Assembly (NCBI RefSeq): GCF_029931775.1
Contig: NC_079312.1
Span: forward strand, 10,919,821 to 10,983,820
Direction: 5' to 3'
Source of the DNA: Euleptes europaea
Taxonomy: Eukaryota; Chordata; Lepidosauria; Squamata; Sphaerodactylidae
DNA length: 64,000 bases
Below are positions 42,735-54,061 of this stretch, piece after piece; positions within the stretch are counted from its first letter, which is position 1, and the number at the start of each line of letters is the position of its first letter. The translations under genes and the position numbers were made by a program. A model generated the notes under the pieces. That model made no database searches and was not told the DNA's origin. It saw only the letters and a list, made by a program, of their open reading frames with translations.

Positions 42735-44008
42735 TCATTCATTCATAACTTCCAGTTCACTGTTGTTTTTCTCATCCCTGTTAGTTCTCTCGGGTGCGGG
42801 AACCTCTGCCCCACCACCCAGACTTTTCTCTCCCGCGTGGACCGTGTAATGCCTGTGAAGTTCCGATTTGGAGCGGAAGTTTTTCCCACAGTCAACACAC
42901 AGGAACGGCTTGGCTCCCGTGTGGGTCCTCTGATGGGAAATGAGGTTGGAGTTGCGGTTGAAGCTTTTCCCGCAGTCCACGCAGGTGTACGGCTTCTCCC
43001 CCGTGTGGATCTTCTGATGCCTGGTCAGGCTGGTGCTATCGCAGAAGCTCTTCCCACAGTCAGAGCAGATATATGGGGTGCCCCCTGTGTGGACTCTCTG
43101 GTGCCTAACCAGGCTCATGTTTGAATAGTAGCTTTTCCCGCACTCGGCACACTCGAACGGTTTCACCCCAGTGTGGGTTTTCTGATGGGTAATGAGGTTC
43201 GAGCTCCAGCGGAAACCTTTGCCACACTCTAGACATGTATACGGCATCTCTCCCGTGTGGATTCTCTGATGGAGAGTGAGATCCGCCTTCCGGCAGAAGT
43301 TTTTCCCACAGTCGGCGCAGTTGTATGGTTTCTCACCCGTGTGGATCCTCTGATGGATTCTCAGCTCCGATCTTTCGCAGAAGCTAACCCCACATTCGGG
43401 ACATTTATATGGTTTTTCTCCCTTGTGGATGATGGAGTGGCGGATCAGGTGCGACTTCACACGGAAGCTTTTCCCGCAGTCCAGACACTGATATGCTTTC
43501 TCTCCAGCGTGGATTCTCTGGTGGATGGTGAGGCCTGAACTCTGGCAGAAGCATTTCCCGCAGTCTAAGCATTTGTATGGTTTTTCCCCTGTGTGGATTC
43601 TCTGGTGTCTCACAAGGCTCGTGCTGTAATTGAAGCTCTTCCCGCAGTCCAGGCATTTATAGGGCATATTGCCTGTGTGCGTTACCTTAAATTCAATTAT
43701 GTCCGAATTCTCCACCAAGTTGCTCTCCTCCTCCACATGCTCACTCTTTACCGTAAGGATTTTCTGTTGGCCCCCACTTTCCCCAAGAGACTCCTCACTT
43801 TTGTGAAGTTTCTCTGTTTTTCCACCTGGGGAACTCCCCAGAGGATCCTCTAGCCCTTGCCAACTTCCAGAAGCTTCCGTCTGCTCCTTGCATGGGGAAC
43901 CTTCCTCTTCTGCACTGCCCATCGGAACCCCATTGGCTTCCTTCTCATCAGAATCTCCATGACGATCACTTCCCTTGGCCTCAATCGCAGCCAACAGCGG
44001 TTCATCTG
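42735..44008 (-). CDS. Finger exon of the 780-aa SCAN gene
   Basis: Acceptor ctctttactccagcag; the exon begins at 44008 or 44005. It starts (A)[14 protein letters not shown]. Ten fingers from [17 protein letters not shown] to [20 protein letters not shown] at 42737-42735. Finger 7 has CGKSYY in place of CGKSF. Confidence 0.92.
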
Positions 44009-47000
44009 CTGGAGTAAAGAGAACATCTGGAATTTTAGATAGCTGTTTTAAAAAATATACCCTATCTAAATGGCAGTACCAAGGTTGGATGAGATATGTG
44101 GCAAGAGGAGTCTGTGTACAGCAGAGATCCCTGGGGTGGGGTGGGGTGGGTGCGATCCGCCTCTGCACATGAAGACACAGCTCACTCCCCCATGAAGTTC
44201 CTTCTGCTAAGGACCAAACCACTCAAACTACAGTCAATAAATTCTGTTCAAAAGAGGAGAGCCCATAATTAAGTCAGTTACATATCCTCCCACCCCCATG
44301 TTCTAGGCCTCAGACAGGGTTGCCAACACCTGGAGATTTGGGTGGTGCAGACAGGGAAGTGTGAAGTTTGGGGAGGGAAGGGATCTCAGTGGGGTATAAT
44401 GCCATGGATCCCCCACGCAAAGCTTCCATTTTTTCCCTAGGAGAATAGATCCCTCTAGTCTGGAGATCAGTTGCCATATCAGATCTCCAGGACCCACCTG
44501 GAGGTTGGCAACCCTAGACTTAGAACAGGATATTTCTGATCTCCCATTACCACCAACTACCACTTATTAAAGTCACTGAATGTTCCAGCACCTCAGTGAT
44601 GGTGGCCAAGTTCTGTCTCCTCCCCTATGGTAGAAGCAATTTTTACAATACAGTTTTTGCTCCCATATCAGAGCGTCCCACAGTGCCAGCAACACAATGA
44701 CATCACTTCTGGTGCATGACAGAAGTGATATAATCGCCATGCCCTGCTAGGCCTCTCCTTGCTGCTGGCAAGTCCCCTCTGACAGGCAGCTGATCAGCAG
44801 TAGGGGGTGGCAGTTGGGGGCAGGGCATCTCCGCCCCCAGTGGGGGCTTAGCAGCCCTATCTCCAGATGACAGAGATTAGTTCCCCTGGAAAAAAACAGC
44901 TGCTTTGGAAGGTGGATTCTATGCAATCATACCCTACTGAGGTCCCTCCTCACCCCCAAATCTGTAGGAATTTCCCTAACCAAAGTTGGCAATGCTATGG
45001 GGGTGGGACTGGACAGAAAGAATGGTTGGCTTCAGGCCACCTAGTGAATTAATGGCATCGAAACTGGGTGTTTTGTGGAATGACCCCTCATTCCCCACTA
45101 CTCTCAGCTCTAGAGCGTGACAGAAATGTTGGCTGCTGGCAGATCAATTTGACCAATATCAACCAGAGTGTTGACATTTGAAGCTTCAGGGACATTCCTT
45201 GCTCCCTCTTTTCCAGCACCCAGAAATCAGCCGCAAGGTAGCTTTTTACCTATCAAGTTTGCATCCCCGGAGCCACCCTCCAGCTTGACTTCTCTGCAGA
45301 TCCGCTTTTCCTCACAATGCAACGGAGCACGCTCTGCCTCGGATAAATTCGGGATTCCTTCTTTGATCGGCACCTTGACCTGAAAGCAGAAACAAAGATA
45401 TCGTTTAGGGGGCTGGGAAGGGTCTCGCTCTTAAAATGGCCACTCTTGGCTGCGACGTGCCTCATAAAAGGGGCAGAATCCGGAGTGGGGTTTTGCCCCA
45501 CCATCCAATAATGCTATTTAGAGATTAGGGCCCGTGGTTCCATTTGGCCTGCCCAAGATGGACAGTTTACACCACACCAGAGTGGCAGGGGCAGTTACTT
45601 CATGCAAACAGCAAACAAGTTGGACAAACCATTCATGGACTGCACCATGTCAAAATGGCAGTGTGGATTTATTGATTTAGAAAGCTGATATGCTGCCTCT
45701 CCAGATAATTTCTCCTGGAAGCTTGTAAAGGGGGAAAACACCCTATGACAAATTTCACAAAAAAGAAAAGGAACAATGAAGGTCACAAAAAGAACTATGT
45801 AGGAATTACAAACACAAGAAAAAGGAACAAAAGACAAACAGAATAAAAACAGCACATAAGAACCCTGCTGGGTGACCTTGGGCTAGTCACAGTTCTCTCT
45901 CAACTCTCTCAGCCCCACCTGCCTCACAAAGTGCCTGTTATGGGGGGTGATTGAGACTCCTTAAAGGAAGAGAAAAGTGGGGTATAAAAACCAATTATTC
46001 TTCTAAACATGGCCTATAAAAGATGTAACCTTCTCCATTAGCAGCCTGGCTAAAAAGAAATGTTTTGACTTGGCATGTAAAGGTCTAAGAAGTAGGTACC
46101 AGGCGAGCCTCGAAGGGAAGGGCATTGCATAAACTCCACAGGAATCATTGATAAAGTCAAGTTCCAAATCTATTCAATGCAGACCATCCAATTCAGTACC
46201 GCCTAACTGGACCAGCAGCAGCTTTGAAGGATGTGGGATTAAAAAAAAAAAATTCAACATGCTCTACTGGAGATCTTTTAGCTGAAAATGTGACGGACTG
46301 AAACCGGGACCCTTGCCTGCCTGCTTTGCATACAGAATGTCCCCCTATATAATCCCTCCCATGTACAAAACTGCCTGATACAAGGTTAGACCTTCTGTTT
46401 GTCTCGCTAAGTATTGCCTACTCTGACAGGCAGCTACTCTCCAGACAGAGAAAGGTATTTCCCAGCATCAGCTTCCCAAGATCATTTTAACTGGAGATGC
46501 CAGGGATTGAACCTGGGACCAACTGCATGTGTAACAGTGGCTGTGCTGGGATTACAGTCACCAGCTCCTTTTATTTCTTTCATTTACACCTCTCTTTTCT
46601 CCCCAATTGAAGACCTAAAGTGGCCAACAATACCCTTCCTCTCCACCATTTTGTCCTCCCAATAGCCCTGCAAGGAGAAGGGAAGAGGGAAGAAGAGTTG
46701 GCTTTTATATGCCGACTTTCTCTACGACTTAAGGAAGAATCAAACCAGCTTACAATCACCTTCCCTTCCCCTCCCCACAACAGGCACCCTGTGAGGTAGC
46801 TGAGAATGTGACTAGCCCAAGGTCACCCAGCTGGCTTCATGGGTAGGAGGAAACGAATCCAGTTCACCAGATTAGCCTCCATCGCTCATGTGGAGGAGTG
46901 GGGAATCAAACCCGGTTCTCCAGATCAGAGTCCACTGCTCCAAACCACTGCTCTTAACCACACTAATTCCCTAGGTCAGATGGAGAGGGTGAGACTGGCC

Positions 47001-48057
47001 CACAGTTGCCCATGGCTGAGTGGGGGATTCAAAGCTGGGCCTCCCAGAACCTACCCTGACCCTGTAACCACTACCCCACGCTGCTGGCTCTCTTTGGGAC
47101 AAGCCTTGCTCTCACCTGCTCATCCTGGCTCTCGGACGCCCGCTTCCTCGGCTGGAACCCTTCTGCCAAGATCACCGCCTGGGCACAGGTCTTTGGGCAG
47201 CCGTCCATCACCCAGCTCTGGATCTCAGGGGGCAGGATGTCCAGGAATTGCTCCAGGACCAGCAGCTCTAGGATCTGCTCCTTGGTGTGCCTCTCCGGCT
47301 TCAGCCACCGGAAGCAAAGGAACCAGAGGCGGCTGCAGGCCTCGCGGGGCCCCTCAGCCTCGCGGTAACGGAACTGCCGGAAGTGCTGGCGCTGAATCTC
47401 CGAGACAACCGTGTCCTCGTCCAGGACCTCTTCCTTCGTTTTCTCAGAGGAATCTGCCATCCTAGGGGCCTCCTCGCTAAGGCCTGGCTGGGTTGGGGCC
47501 TCCTGCTCTTCTGAGGGGCACTGGCGGCCATCTGTCTCTCTTTTGAAGAAGGCCGGAGGAATCAGAGAACCTTCTGGGTATGAGGATTTCAGCAACTGGG
47601 AGTTTCTGCTGTCGGAGCCAGGAGACGTTACTCTGTGGGGGACCACCTGCCACTCTTTAGCATCCCTCTGTGGAGGAAACCCCACGCTGGGGCTCTGTTC
47701 AATTTGGTCTTGCCATCTTGGAAGGGAATATCCAGTACACCCTACCTGAGGGATGCCAGCAGCTTTCTCCCACTCCACCCCTAACGCTGGCTCTTCAGGC
47801 TCCCGCTCCTCCATTTCTTCCTCCGGCTTTGGGCGTAAGCTCTCCAACCCCTCCATTATCTCTTCTGTTCTGGGGCCTGCTGACCCCAGTTTCTCCATTT
47901 CCTCCCCCAAAGCAGGGCCTGTCACCTCCAGCGCCTGCTCTGAAACAGGGCCTGTACCTTCTGGCTCCCCCATTTCCCCCTCCAACAGCCCCTCTTGCTC
48001 TAGTGGGTCCTTGAACTCAGCCTCCAAACCAGACGGTGTTCTGTGCTCAGCTGCCAT
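42735..48057 (-). CDS. SCAN-domain C2H2 zinc-finger protein (780 aa, 10 fingers)
   Basis: Coding exons 48057-47116 (942 nt, phase 0), 45379-45250 (130 nt, phase 1) and 44005-42735 (1271 nt) total 781 codons with stop. A Glu/Pro-rich region with loose repeats of the type GP-EE-ME-L covers about residues 20-95. SCAN is at about 217-298, an acidic serine-rich linker follows, and ten C2H2 fingers end the protein with TGEKP-type linkers and intact ligands. No KRAB. Two ATGs lie in frame (48072 and 48057); the second gives MAAEHRTP, aligning with the starts of both paralogues, and is preferred. The finger exon has a tandem CAGCAG acceptor, so one residue may vary. Expected to be a nuclear DNA-binding protein able to dimerise through SCAN. 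A CpG-rich candidate promoter lies at 51107-51260. Confidence 0.88.
44315..44516. mobile_element. hAT-M copy in an intron
   Basis: cagggttgcc to ggcaacccta, flanked by gcctcaga and gacttaga (6 of 8 match). Confidence 0.8.
44590..44860. mobile_element. Relative of the 405-bp hAT element
   Basis: cccatatcagagcgtcccac, atgacatcacttctggtgca and ctgctggcaagtcccctctg match the interior of 35342-35746. Ends eroded. Confidence 0.6.
44862..44998. mobile_element. hAT-M partial copy, reverse
   Basis: ctatctccagatgacagaga to ccaaagttggcaatgct. Confidence 0.6.
45250..45379 (-). CDS. Linker exon of the 780-aa SCAN gene
   Basis: Acceptor tttctgctttcag, then [16 protein letters not shown] and [16 protein letters not shown] before the donor gtaaaa. 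Contains a possible SUMO site (VKLE). Confidence 0.87.
45865..46008 (+). repeat. SINE-A 3' half
   Basis: tgggtgaccttgggctagtc to aaaaaccaattattcttct. Confidence 0.75.
46160..46545 (-). repeat. Two reversed SINE-B-like fragments
   Basis: 46160-46350 is very eroded (agatcttttagctgaaaatg). 46370-46540 is clearer (gatgccagggattgaacctg with ggaccaactgcatg). Confidence 0.55.
46690..46965 (-). repeat. SINE-A, reverse
   Basis: gaagaagagttggcttttat to aaaccactgctcttaaccac. Confidence 0.82.
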
Positions 48058-48127
48058 TTTGTTGAAGGCCAACGGGTTACCACAGGATCGTCTGGTGAAT
48101 TGTCTCAGAGCCTCTCGGAGTTCCAGG
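47116..48127 (-). CDS. SCAN exon of the 780-aa gene
   Basis: A good acceptor (aaccccctttcag) ends at 48128, giving a 70-base 5' UTR before ATG 48057-48055. SCAN core [44 protein letters not shown]. Ends DEQ|gtgaga at 47116. Confidence 0.9.
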
Positions 48128-48601
48128 CTGAAAGGGGGTTAAAAAGAGGTGACAATCCCGTTCCAGAGGGGCTCCTCCCTGAAGGAAAAGACAGCCATTT
48201 ATTTAAGATGCTTGACACCTTCACAAGAAGTGGCTTAAAAATACCAAAAAACGCATGCACGATATGAGAAAAATATATAACCAATAAAATCGATGAATGC
48301 AGCAGTGGAAAAATGGTGGCACAAAACAGTAGCACAACATTTGCAGATGTTTAAAAGGCACAACGAAACAACTGTGAACTTAGGCAGATCATGAGAGGGA
48401 GGGCAGGAAGGGTTGCGTCCTTGTTTGGCTCTTGTGGCCCTTTGTAACATGCCCAGGGAAATGGCAATTGCCACTTTAGGGTCAGGAAACAATTTTCCTC
48501 TAAGCCAATCTGGCCTGGGATCCTGGAGGGTTGTTGTTTTTTGTGTGTGTGTTTTTGCCATCTTCTGGGCATGGAGCTGGTCACTGGAACTGTGGGGAGG
48601 A

Positions 48602-48690
48602 AGAAGTCGTGAGTTTCCTGCATTGTGCAGGGGGTTGGACTAGATGACCCTGGAGGTCCTTTCCAACTCTATGTTTCTATGATTCTGACT
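48602..48690 (+). repeat. CR1 3' terminus
   Basis: ggggttggactagatgaccc, tttccaactctatgtttcta, tgattct. Confidence 0.8.
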
Positions 48691-48824
48691 TCACCCACAT
48701 TCTGCCACTCCTGCCAACCCCAAACAGAACAGCGAACATTCCAGCACCTCTCAACCTTGTAGCCTTTTCATGTTTCTAGTCCTTATTAAAAGCATTAAAT
48801 AATATACTGGTGCATTTAGATGGT

Positions 48825-49212
48825 GGCGGGAAGTGCCGCTAAGTCACAGCTGACTTATGGTAACTTCTCATAGGGTTTATCATAGCATATGAAAAACAAC
48901 TCTTCTTCCTCTTAGGCACCTGTTCTGAATGAAGAAGAGAGAAAGTGCCTGAAAAGGCCTTTCTCTACGCAAGATCCGGGGCAGATGATGCCAGCCCTGT
49001 GTGTGTGTAAATTTGCAGCCAACTTATGGCAACCCAGTAGGGTTTTAAAGGCAAGAGACTAACAGAGGTGGTTTGCCATTGCCTGCCTCTGCATAGCAAC
49101 CTTAGTATTCCTTGGTAGTCTGTCATCCAAATACTGACCAAGGCTGACCCTACTTAGCTTCTGAGATCTGGCAAGATACAGCTAGCCTGAGCCATCCTGG
49201 TCAGGGCTAGTC
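48825..49212 (-). repeat. 5S-SINE copies, reverse
   Basis: A fragment at 48825-48885 (agtgccgctaagtcacagct) and a near-complete copy at 49000-49212 with ccaacttatggcaacccagt, ccatccaaatactgacca, ctacttagcttctgagatct. Confidence 0.75.
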
Positions 49213-49517
49213 CTACAGAAGAAGAAGAAGAGTCGGTATTTATATGCTGACTTTCTCTACCACTTAAAAAAGAATCAAACCGGCTTACAGTCACCTTCCC
49301 CTCCCCACAACAGACACCCTGTGAGGTAGATGGGGCGGAGAGAGTGTGACTAGCCCAAAGTCACCCACCTGGCTTCATGTGTAGGAGTGGGGAAACAAAT
49401 CCAGTTCACTAGATTAGCATCTGAAGCTCATGTGGAAGGTGTGGGGAATCAAGCCCGGTTCTCCAGATCAGACTCCACCGCTCCAAACCACTGCTCTTAA
49501 CCCCTACACCACACTGG
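49213..49517 (-). repeat. SINE-A, reverse
   Basis: cagaagaagaagaagagtcg to cccctacaccacactggcta. Confidence 0.85.
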
Positions 49518-49686
49518 CTACAGGTAGGGTAAATTGAGTTGCCATATGCTGCTTGAGTTAAAAATAACTCAATTTCACCTAGCTGGCTTAGGCCTGCATG
49601 ATTGAGATTTTATTTATGTATTGTTTATTTATTTTAAACATTAGCTGCCTTTCTACCTTGTGGAACTCAAGGCAGCTTGCAATATA

Positions 49687-50032
49687 AATAAAACAGATTT
49701 TGGTTCTTGTAGGTTATCCGGGCTGTGGTCTTGGAATTTTCTTTCCTGACGTTTCGCCAGCAACTGTGGCAGGCATCTTCAGAGTAGTAACACTGAAGGA
49801 CAGTGTCTCTCAGTGTCAAGGGTGTAGGAAGAGTAATATATAGTCTCTTCCTACACCCTACACCCTTCCTACACCCTTGACACTGAGAGACACTGTTCTT
49901 CAGTGTTACTACTCTGAAGATGCCTGCCACAGTTGCTGGCGAAACGTCAGGAAAGAAAATTCCAAGACCACGGTTACACAGCCCGGATAACCTACAAGAA
50001 CCAATGAACTCTGACCGTGAAAGCCTTCGACA
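49687..50032. repeat. FB1 fold-back repeat, fullest copy
   Basis: Arms of about 150 bases run from ggttcttgtaggttatccgg to its complement, with a short AT-rich centre near 49845. The ends are flanked by aaaacagatttt on both sides (about 12 bases). Hammerhead-like cores occur on both arms: CTGAAGA 49914-49920 through GAAACGTC ending 49948, and the mirror 49782-49748. Confidence 0.82.
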
Positions 50033-50244
50033 ATATTTTAAAACAGATTTTTTTAAAAAAACCACATGCACATAAAACACCATAATTTAAAATGTTCAAT
50101 TAAGACTGCCAGTAAACAAAAACTAAAGTAGTTTTAAATTGACAGGGGAAAGGGTGAAATTGACACGGGGGTGGGAAGGGGAAGATAGGAATGCAGAACT
50201 GAATTAAGGAAGTCTATTTTAAAAAGACTAGATTAATTCATGCC

Positions 50245-50695
50245 ATCGTATTCCCTATTACTATGTATGGGTGTGAAAGCTGGACAGTGAAGAAAGCTGA
50301 TAGGAAGAAAATAGATTCCTTTGAAATGTGGTGTTGGAGGAGAGGGTTAAGGATTCCGTGGACGGCCAAAAAACCAAATCAGTGGGTTCTAGATCAAATC
50401 AAGCCTGAACTGACCCTAGAAGCTAAAATGACTAAACTGAGGCTGTCGTATTTTGATCACGTCATGAGACGACAAGAGTCACTGGAAAAGACAGTCATGC
50501 TAGGAAAAGCAGAGGGCAGCAGGAAAAGAGGAAGACCCAACAAGAGATGGATTGACTCAATGAAAGAAGCCACAGCCTTCAATTTGCAAGACCTGAGCAA
50601 GGCTGTCAAAGATAGGACATTTTGAAGGACTTTCATTCATAGGGTCGCCATGAGTCGGAAGCGACTTGACGGCACTTAACACACACGCACACATT
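50245..50695 (+). mobile_element. Bov-B (RTE) LINE, 3' end
   Basis: The frame opens MYGCESWTVKK, then FEMWCWRRGLRIPWTAK, KRGRPNKRWIDSMKEA and a stop at about 50625: the C-terminus of RTE-type ORF2. The tail gggtcgccatgagtcggaag, then cgacttgacggcacttaaca, is the Bov-B 3' end shared with the SINEs here. 5'-truncated. Confidence 0.92.
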
Positions 50696-51106
50696 TTAAA
50701 AAGAAACCTGCCAGCTAGTGCTTGGGCTGGAACTGCTATAGGGAAGTTAGTCCCCCCCCCCCTTCAAAGAAGTACCTACTTACTTCTGAATGGCAAAGAG
50801 GAGAAGCCCGCCTTCTACAAACCTTTTAAAAAGCAGGGTCACAGAAGACTCCTGAAGAGGAGTTCTGTGTTGACTCCAAAGCTTGCACGCTTGGGACCTG
50901 CCTGCAAAGTAATTCTGGAATGCCGCGCGCAGGTTGTAGGGGTAAGGGGGCAGTGGGGGGCAGATATACCTGCCAGAGGATCTGGGGGACAGGCTGGGGT
51001 GGGTGGGATGGGATTGCTCCGTCCTCCAGCCAAGCCACTCCCCCCCCACCCCGCCTTGCATTTTCTGCAGCTTCCCCCCCCCCCCCTTCATGCCTCCCTA
51101 ACTCAC

Positions 51107-51260
51107 CACGCGGCCGCCATTCACCTCCTGCTGGGCAGCGGCTGAAAATTCCAACCGGAAGGGACTCTAGCAGGTACACAACAGGCCTTTGAAGTCCCCC
51201 CCCGCCCTCTCTAGGAATCGCCTTCTGGGGAACTCGCTGATCTTAACTCTTCAGATCTCT
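51107..51260 (-). promoter_or_regulatory. Candidate promoter and first exon of the 780-aa SCAN gene
   Basis: TTAACTCTT (51243-51251) and TCTAGGAA (51210-51217) are 33 bases apart. CCAACCGGAAGG (51151-51162) contains an ETS-type site. The CpG-rich exon candidate ends at a donor CGTG|GTGAGT (51107/51106). Confidence 0.55.
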
Positions 51261-51736
51261 TGCTGCGCTTCAAGCTGCCTCAGCTCCAAGAGGGACGGGA
51301 GGGAGAGCTTTGGAGTCACACGGGGCGCTTCTGCAGGGTGACAGCAGGGGCCCAAGAAAGTCGGACAGGGGCGGGGGAGATTTGGGCGGCCCTTTTTGGC
51401 CCTCCACCCACCTTAAAAAGGGACCCATCACCAGACTTCCGAAGAAGGGTCGAAACAGTTTAAAAATTACTTTATTAATAATAATAAAATTAAAGAATAA
51501 AAATAAAAAGGGTATTTTTTGCATTTTGGAACTTTGCAATTTTGAATGTATTAACCAGATTATATAATCTATGCTCTTTTGTACTTTCATTTTTATTTTT
51601 ATAGCATTTGTTTGTTTTGATTTATGTGTTATGTTATGTTATAAAAATTTAAAAAAATTTAAAAAAGGGAAAAAAAGGAAGTGGTGGCTGCAGCCAAGAA
51701 ATCAGAAAGGGTCTGAGACTGGGAAGGGCATTGATG

Positions 51737-52044
51737 ATGGAGAGCCAGTGTGGTATGGTGGTTTGGAGCAGTGGCCACTAATCTGGAGAACAGGGTTTGA
51801 TTTCCCCACTCCTCCACATGAGCGGTGGAGGCTAATCTGGTGGACTGGATTTGTCCCCACCCCCACACCCGCCTACGCCTGAAACGGGCTGGGTGACCTT
51901 GGGCCAGTCACATTCTCTCCACCCCACCTACCTCCCAGGGTGTCTGTCGTGGGGAGGGGAAGGGAAGGTGATGGTAAGCCGGTTTGGTTCTCCCTTAAGT
52001 GGTAGAGAAAGTCAGCATATTAAAAACCAACTCTTCTTCTTCTT
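51737..52044 (+). repeat. SINE-A, full length
   Basis: gagagccagtgtggtatggt to aaaaaccaactcttcttctt. Confidence 0.87.
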
Positions 52045-52464
52045 TACCCTTTATGAACAGAGGCGCTTGTGTTTGTGTTGCATAGCAGCTGTGTGCTAAG
52101 CCAAACCACAACAGGTGGTCCTTTTCTATGGGGTGCCCCATGTGCATGACAGACACACACACACACACCATCCACTACATTGTTTAAAAGAAATGTGCCT
52201 AAGGATGTGAGAGAACATGAGCAATTCATAGAAATGTGGATCACATTTTTATCCCAGCCAAGAAAGTCAGGCATGGATGTAATGTAGCCAGGTTGTCCCT
52301 TGAATAGAGCCTTAATGTATGGAAATGGGCAGCTGTAGCATTTCATGACCAGGAGGGAAATCATATCCCATAAACCCTCTATTAAAGGGAAAGGGCATTT
52401 CCCCCCCAGGTCCATTGGCAGCCCTGCATTTATGATTTTCTCTTCCACCATTTATCCTCTCACA

Positions 52465-52666
52465 TAGGTTTCCCAACTTTAGCTTCAGAAATTCCTGGAA
52501 ATTGGGGTGGGGGGCTGAGGAGGGCAGAGTCTGAACAGGGGAGGGTCTTCAGTGGTATGAAGTCCACCCTTCAAAGCACCCATTTTTTCTAGGGGATCTC
52601 TGTAACCTGGAGATCAGGTGTAATTCTGGGAGAACTCTGGGCCCCACCTGGAGTTTTTCAACCCTA
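52465..52666. mobile_element. hAT-M copy, perfect target duplication
   Basis: TAGGTTTCCC to CAACCCTA with ctctcaca at 52457-52464 and 52667-52674. Confidence 0.87.
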
Positions 52667-52800
52667 CTCTCACAGCAATCCTATAGCCGAGACTGAGAGG
52701 GACAGACTACCCTAAAGTCACCCAGCAAGCTTCATGGTGTGTGTGTGGGATTTGAACCTGGGTCTCCGTAGTCCTCGGCAAAAACTAAACCACCATGGCT
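52667..52800 (-). repeat. SINE-C-like fragment, reverse
   Basis: cacagcaatcctatagccga, gtgggatttgaacctgggtc, taaaccaccatggctc. Confidence 0.6.
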
Positions 52801-53040
52801 CATGAATAGTACGAAGAGAGAAGTATTTCTATCTCTTTGTGTCTCTCTCATTCCTATCCATAGTAATAGGGTGTCAATGAATAAATCCTGTTGACTATGA
52901 GTGGGCTTGAAAATTAAAATTGGCCTTGTGTTATTTTTGAGAACTGAGTTCTGGTCACCCAATCTCAAAGGCCATTTATTCACGGAAATAGTTGCTCCTG
53001 GTACCCTGCAATGCAACAGTGGATCCTCCATCTTCAGAAG

Positions 53041-53088
53041 CAGTGTGCCTCGGGATATCAGTTGCTGCTGATATCCCGAGGCACACTG
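53041..53088. repeat. Perfect 21-bp hairpin with 6-base loop
   Basis: 53041-53061 and 53068-53088 are exact inverted copies (cagtgtgcctcgggatatca then g) around ttgctg. It adjoins a hAT-M fragment at 53089-53165. Confidence 0.9.
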
Positions 53089-53340
53089 ATATCCAGGTGA
53101 ACTGATCTCTATCGGCTGCAGATCAGTTGTAATAGCAGGAGATCTCCAGCTACTACCTGGATGTCCACCACTGCTCCGCTCCCAACTGTTTTCTGGCGTT
53201 ATGAAGAGATATGAGAGGTATGGAATAAATGGGTGAAATACCACGGCTTGTTTATTGGGTTTTCACTGACTCAGTAAGGGGGGAAGATGAGGGCCAAGGG
53301 GCTCTCACTTCTGGGTCCATGTGCCTGACAGCGTCATGTG

Positions 53341-53549
53341 TAGCATTGCCAACCTCCAGGTAGTAGCTGGAGATCTCCTGCTATTGCAACTGATCTCCAG
53401 CCGATAGAGATCAGTTCACCTGGAGAAAACGGCAGCTTTGGCAATTAGACTCTATGGCATTGAAGTCCCTCCCCTCCCCAAACCCCACCCTCCTCAGGCT
53501 CCGTCCCAAAAACCTCCCGCCAGTGGTGAAGAGGAACGGGGCAACCCTA
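53341..53549. mobile_element. hAT-M copy, perfect target duplication
   Basis: TAGCATTGCC to GGCAACCCTA; gtcatgtg at 53333-53340 and 53550-53557. Confidence 0.9.
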
Positions 53550-54061
53550 GTCATGTGAAGCGTTTGACTACAGTGGTTCACCTTTCAAACTTTATCTATA
53601 AATTAACTGATTTTATTAGAACCAGGAAAAAAGAGAGGCTTTAATAATTAGCAGGTTTGATCCAAATGATAATTACAAAAATGCATTAGTTTGTTGCAAA
53701 ACAATTAAAAGTTAACTTGAAAAAAAGAAAACGTAATAAGCTTTTAATAATGTTAGTTAACATTTGTGTAAACATGAATGAATTGCAGAATACTTTTTGT
53801 TCCGGAATACCAGAACTCAGCCTACTATTACAGTTTTTTAAAAATATGACATGAAAGTCCCAGGGGATAAAATGGCAGTTTTAAAAGGCCATTGCTTCAT
53901 GGATCGAGACACAATTCTAGCTGGAGGCCAGTAGCAGCAGTTTTGCTCAGGTGCTGGGGTTTCCCACTCATTGTTGCAGGGCTTGAGAGCCAGGAACCCT
54001 TACCTGCCATGCTCAAAAAATGGAAATAACAGCGAAAAGCAATGCAATCTGGAAAAACTGA

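Noticed and set aside
43405-43656. Antisense or shifted frames over the finger exons (also 907-1383, 15217-15582, 42837-43124)
   Set aside because: Periodic finger code leaves other frames open; these are shadows of the real exons.
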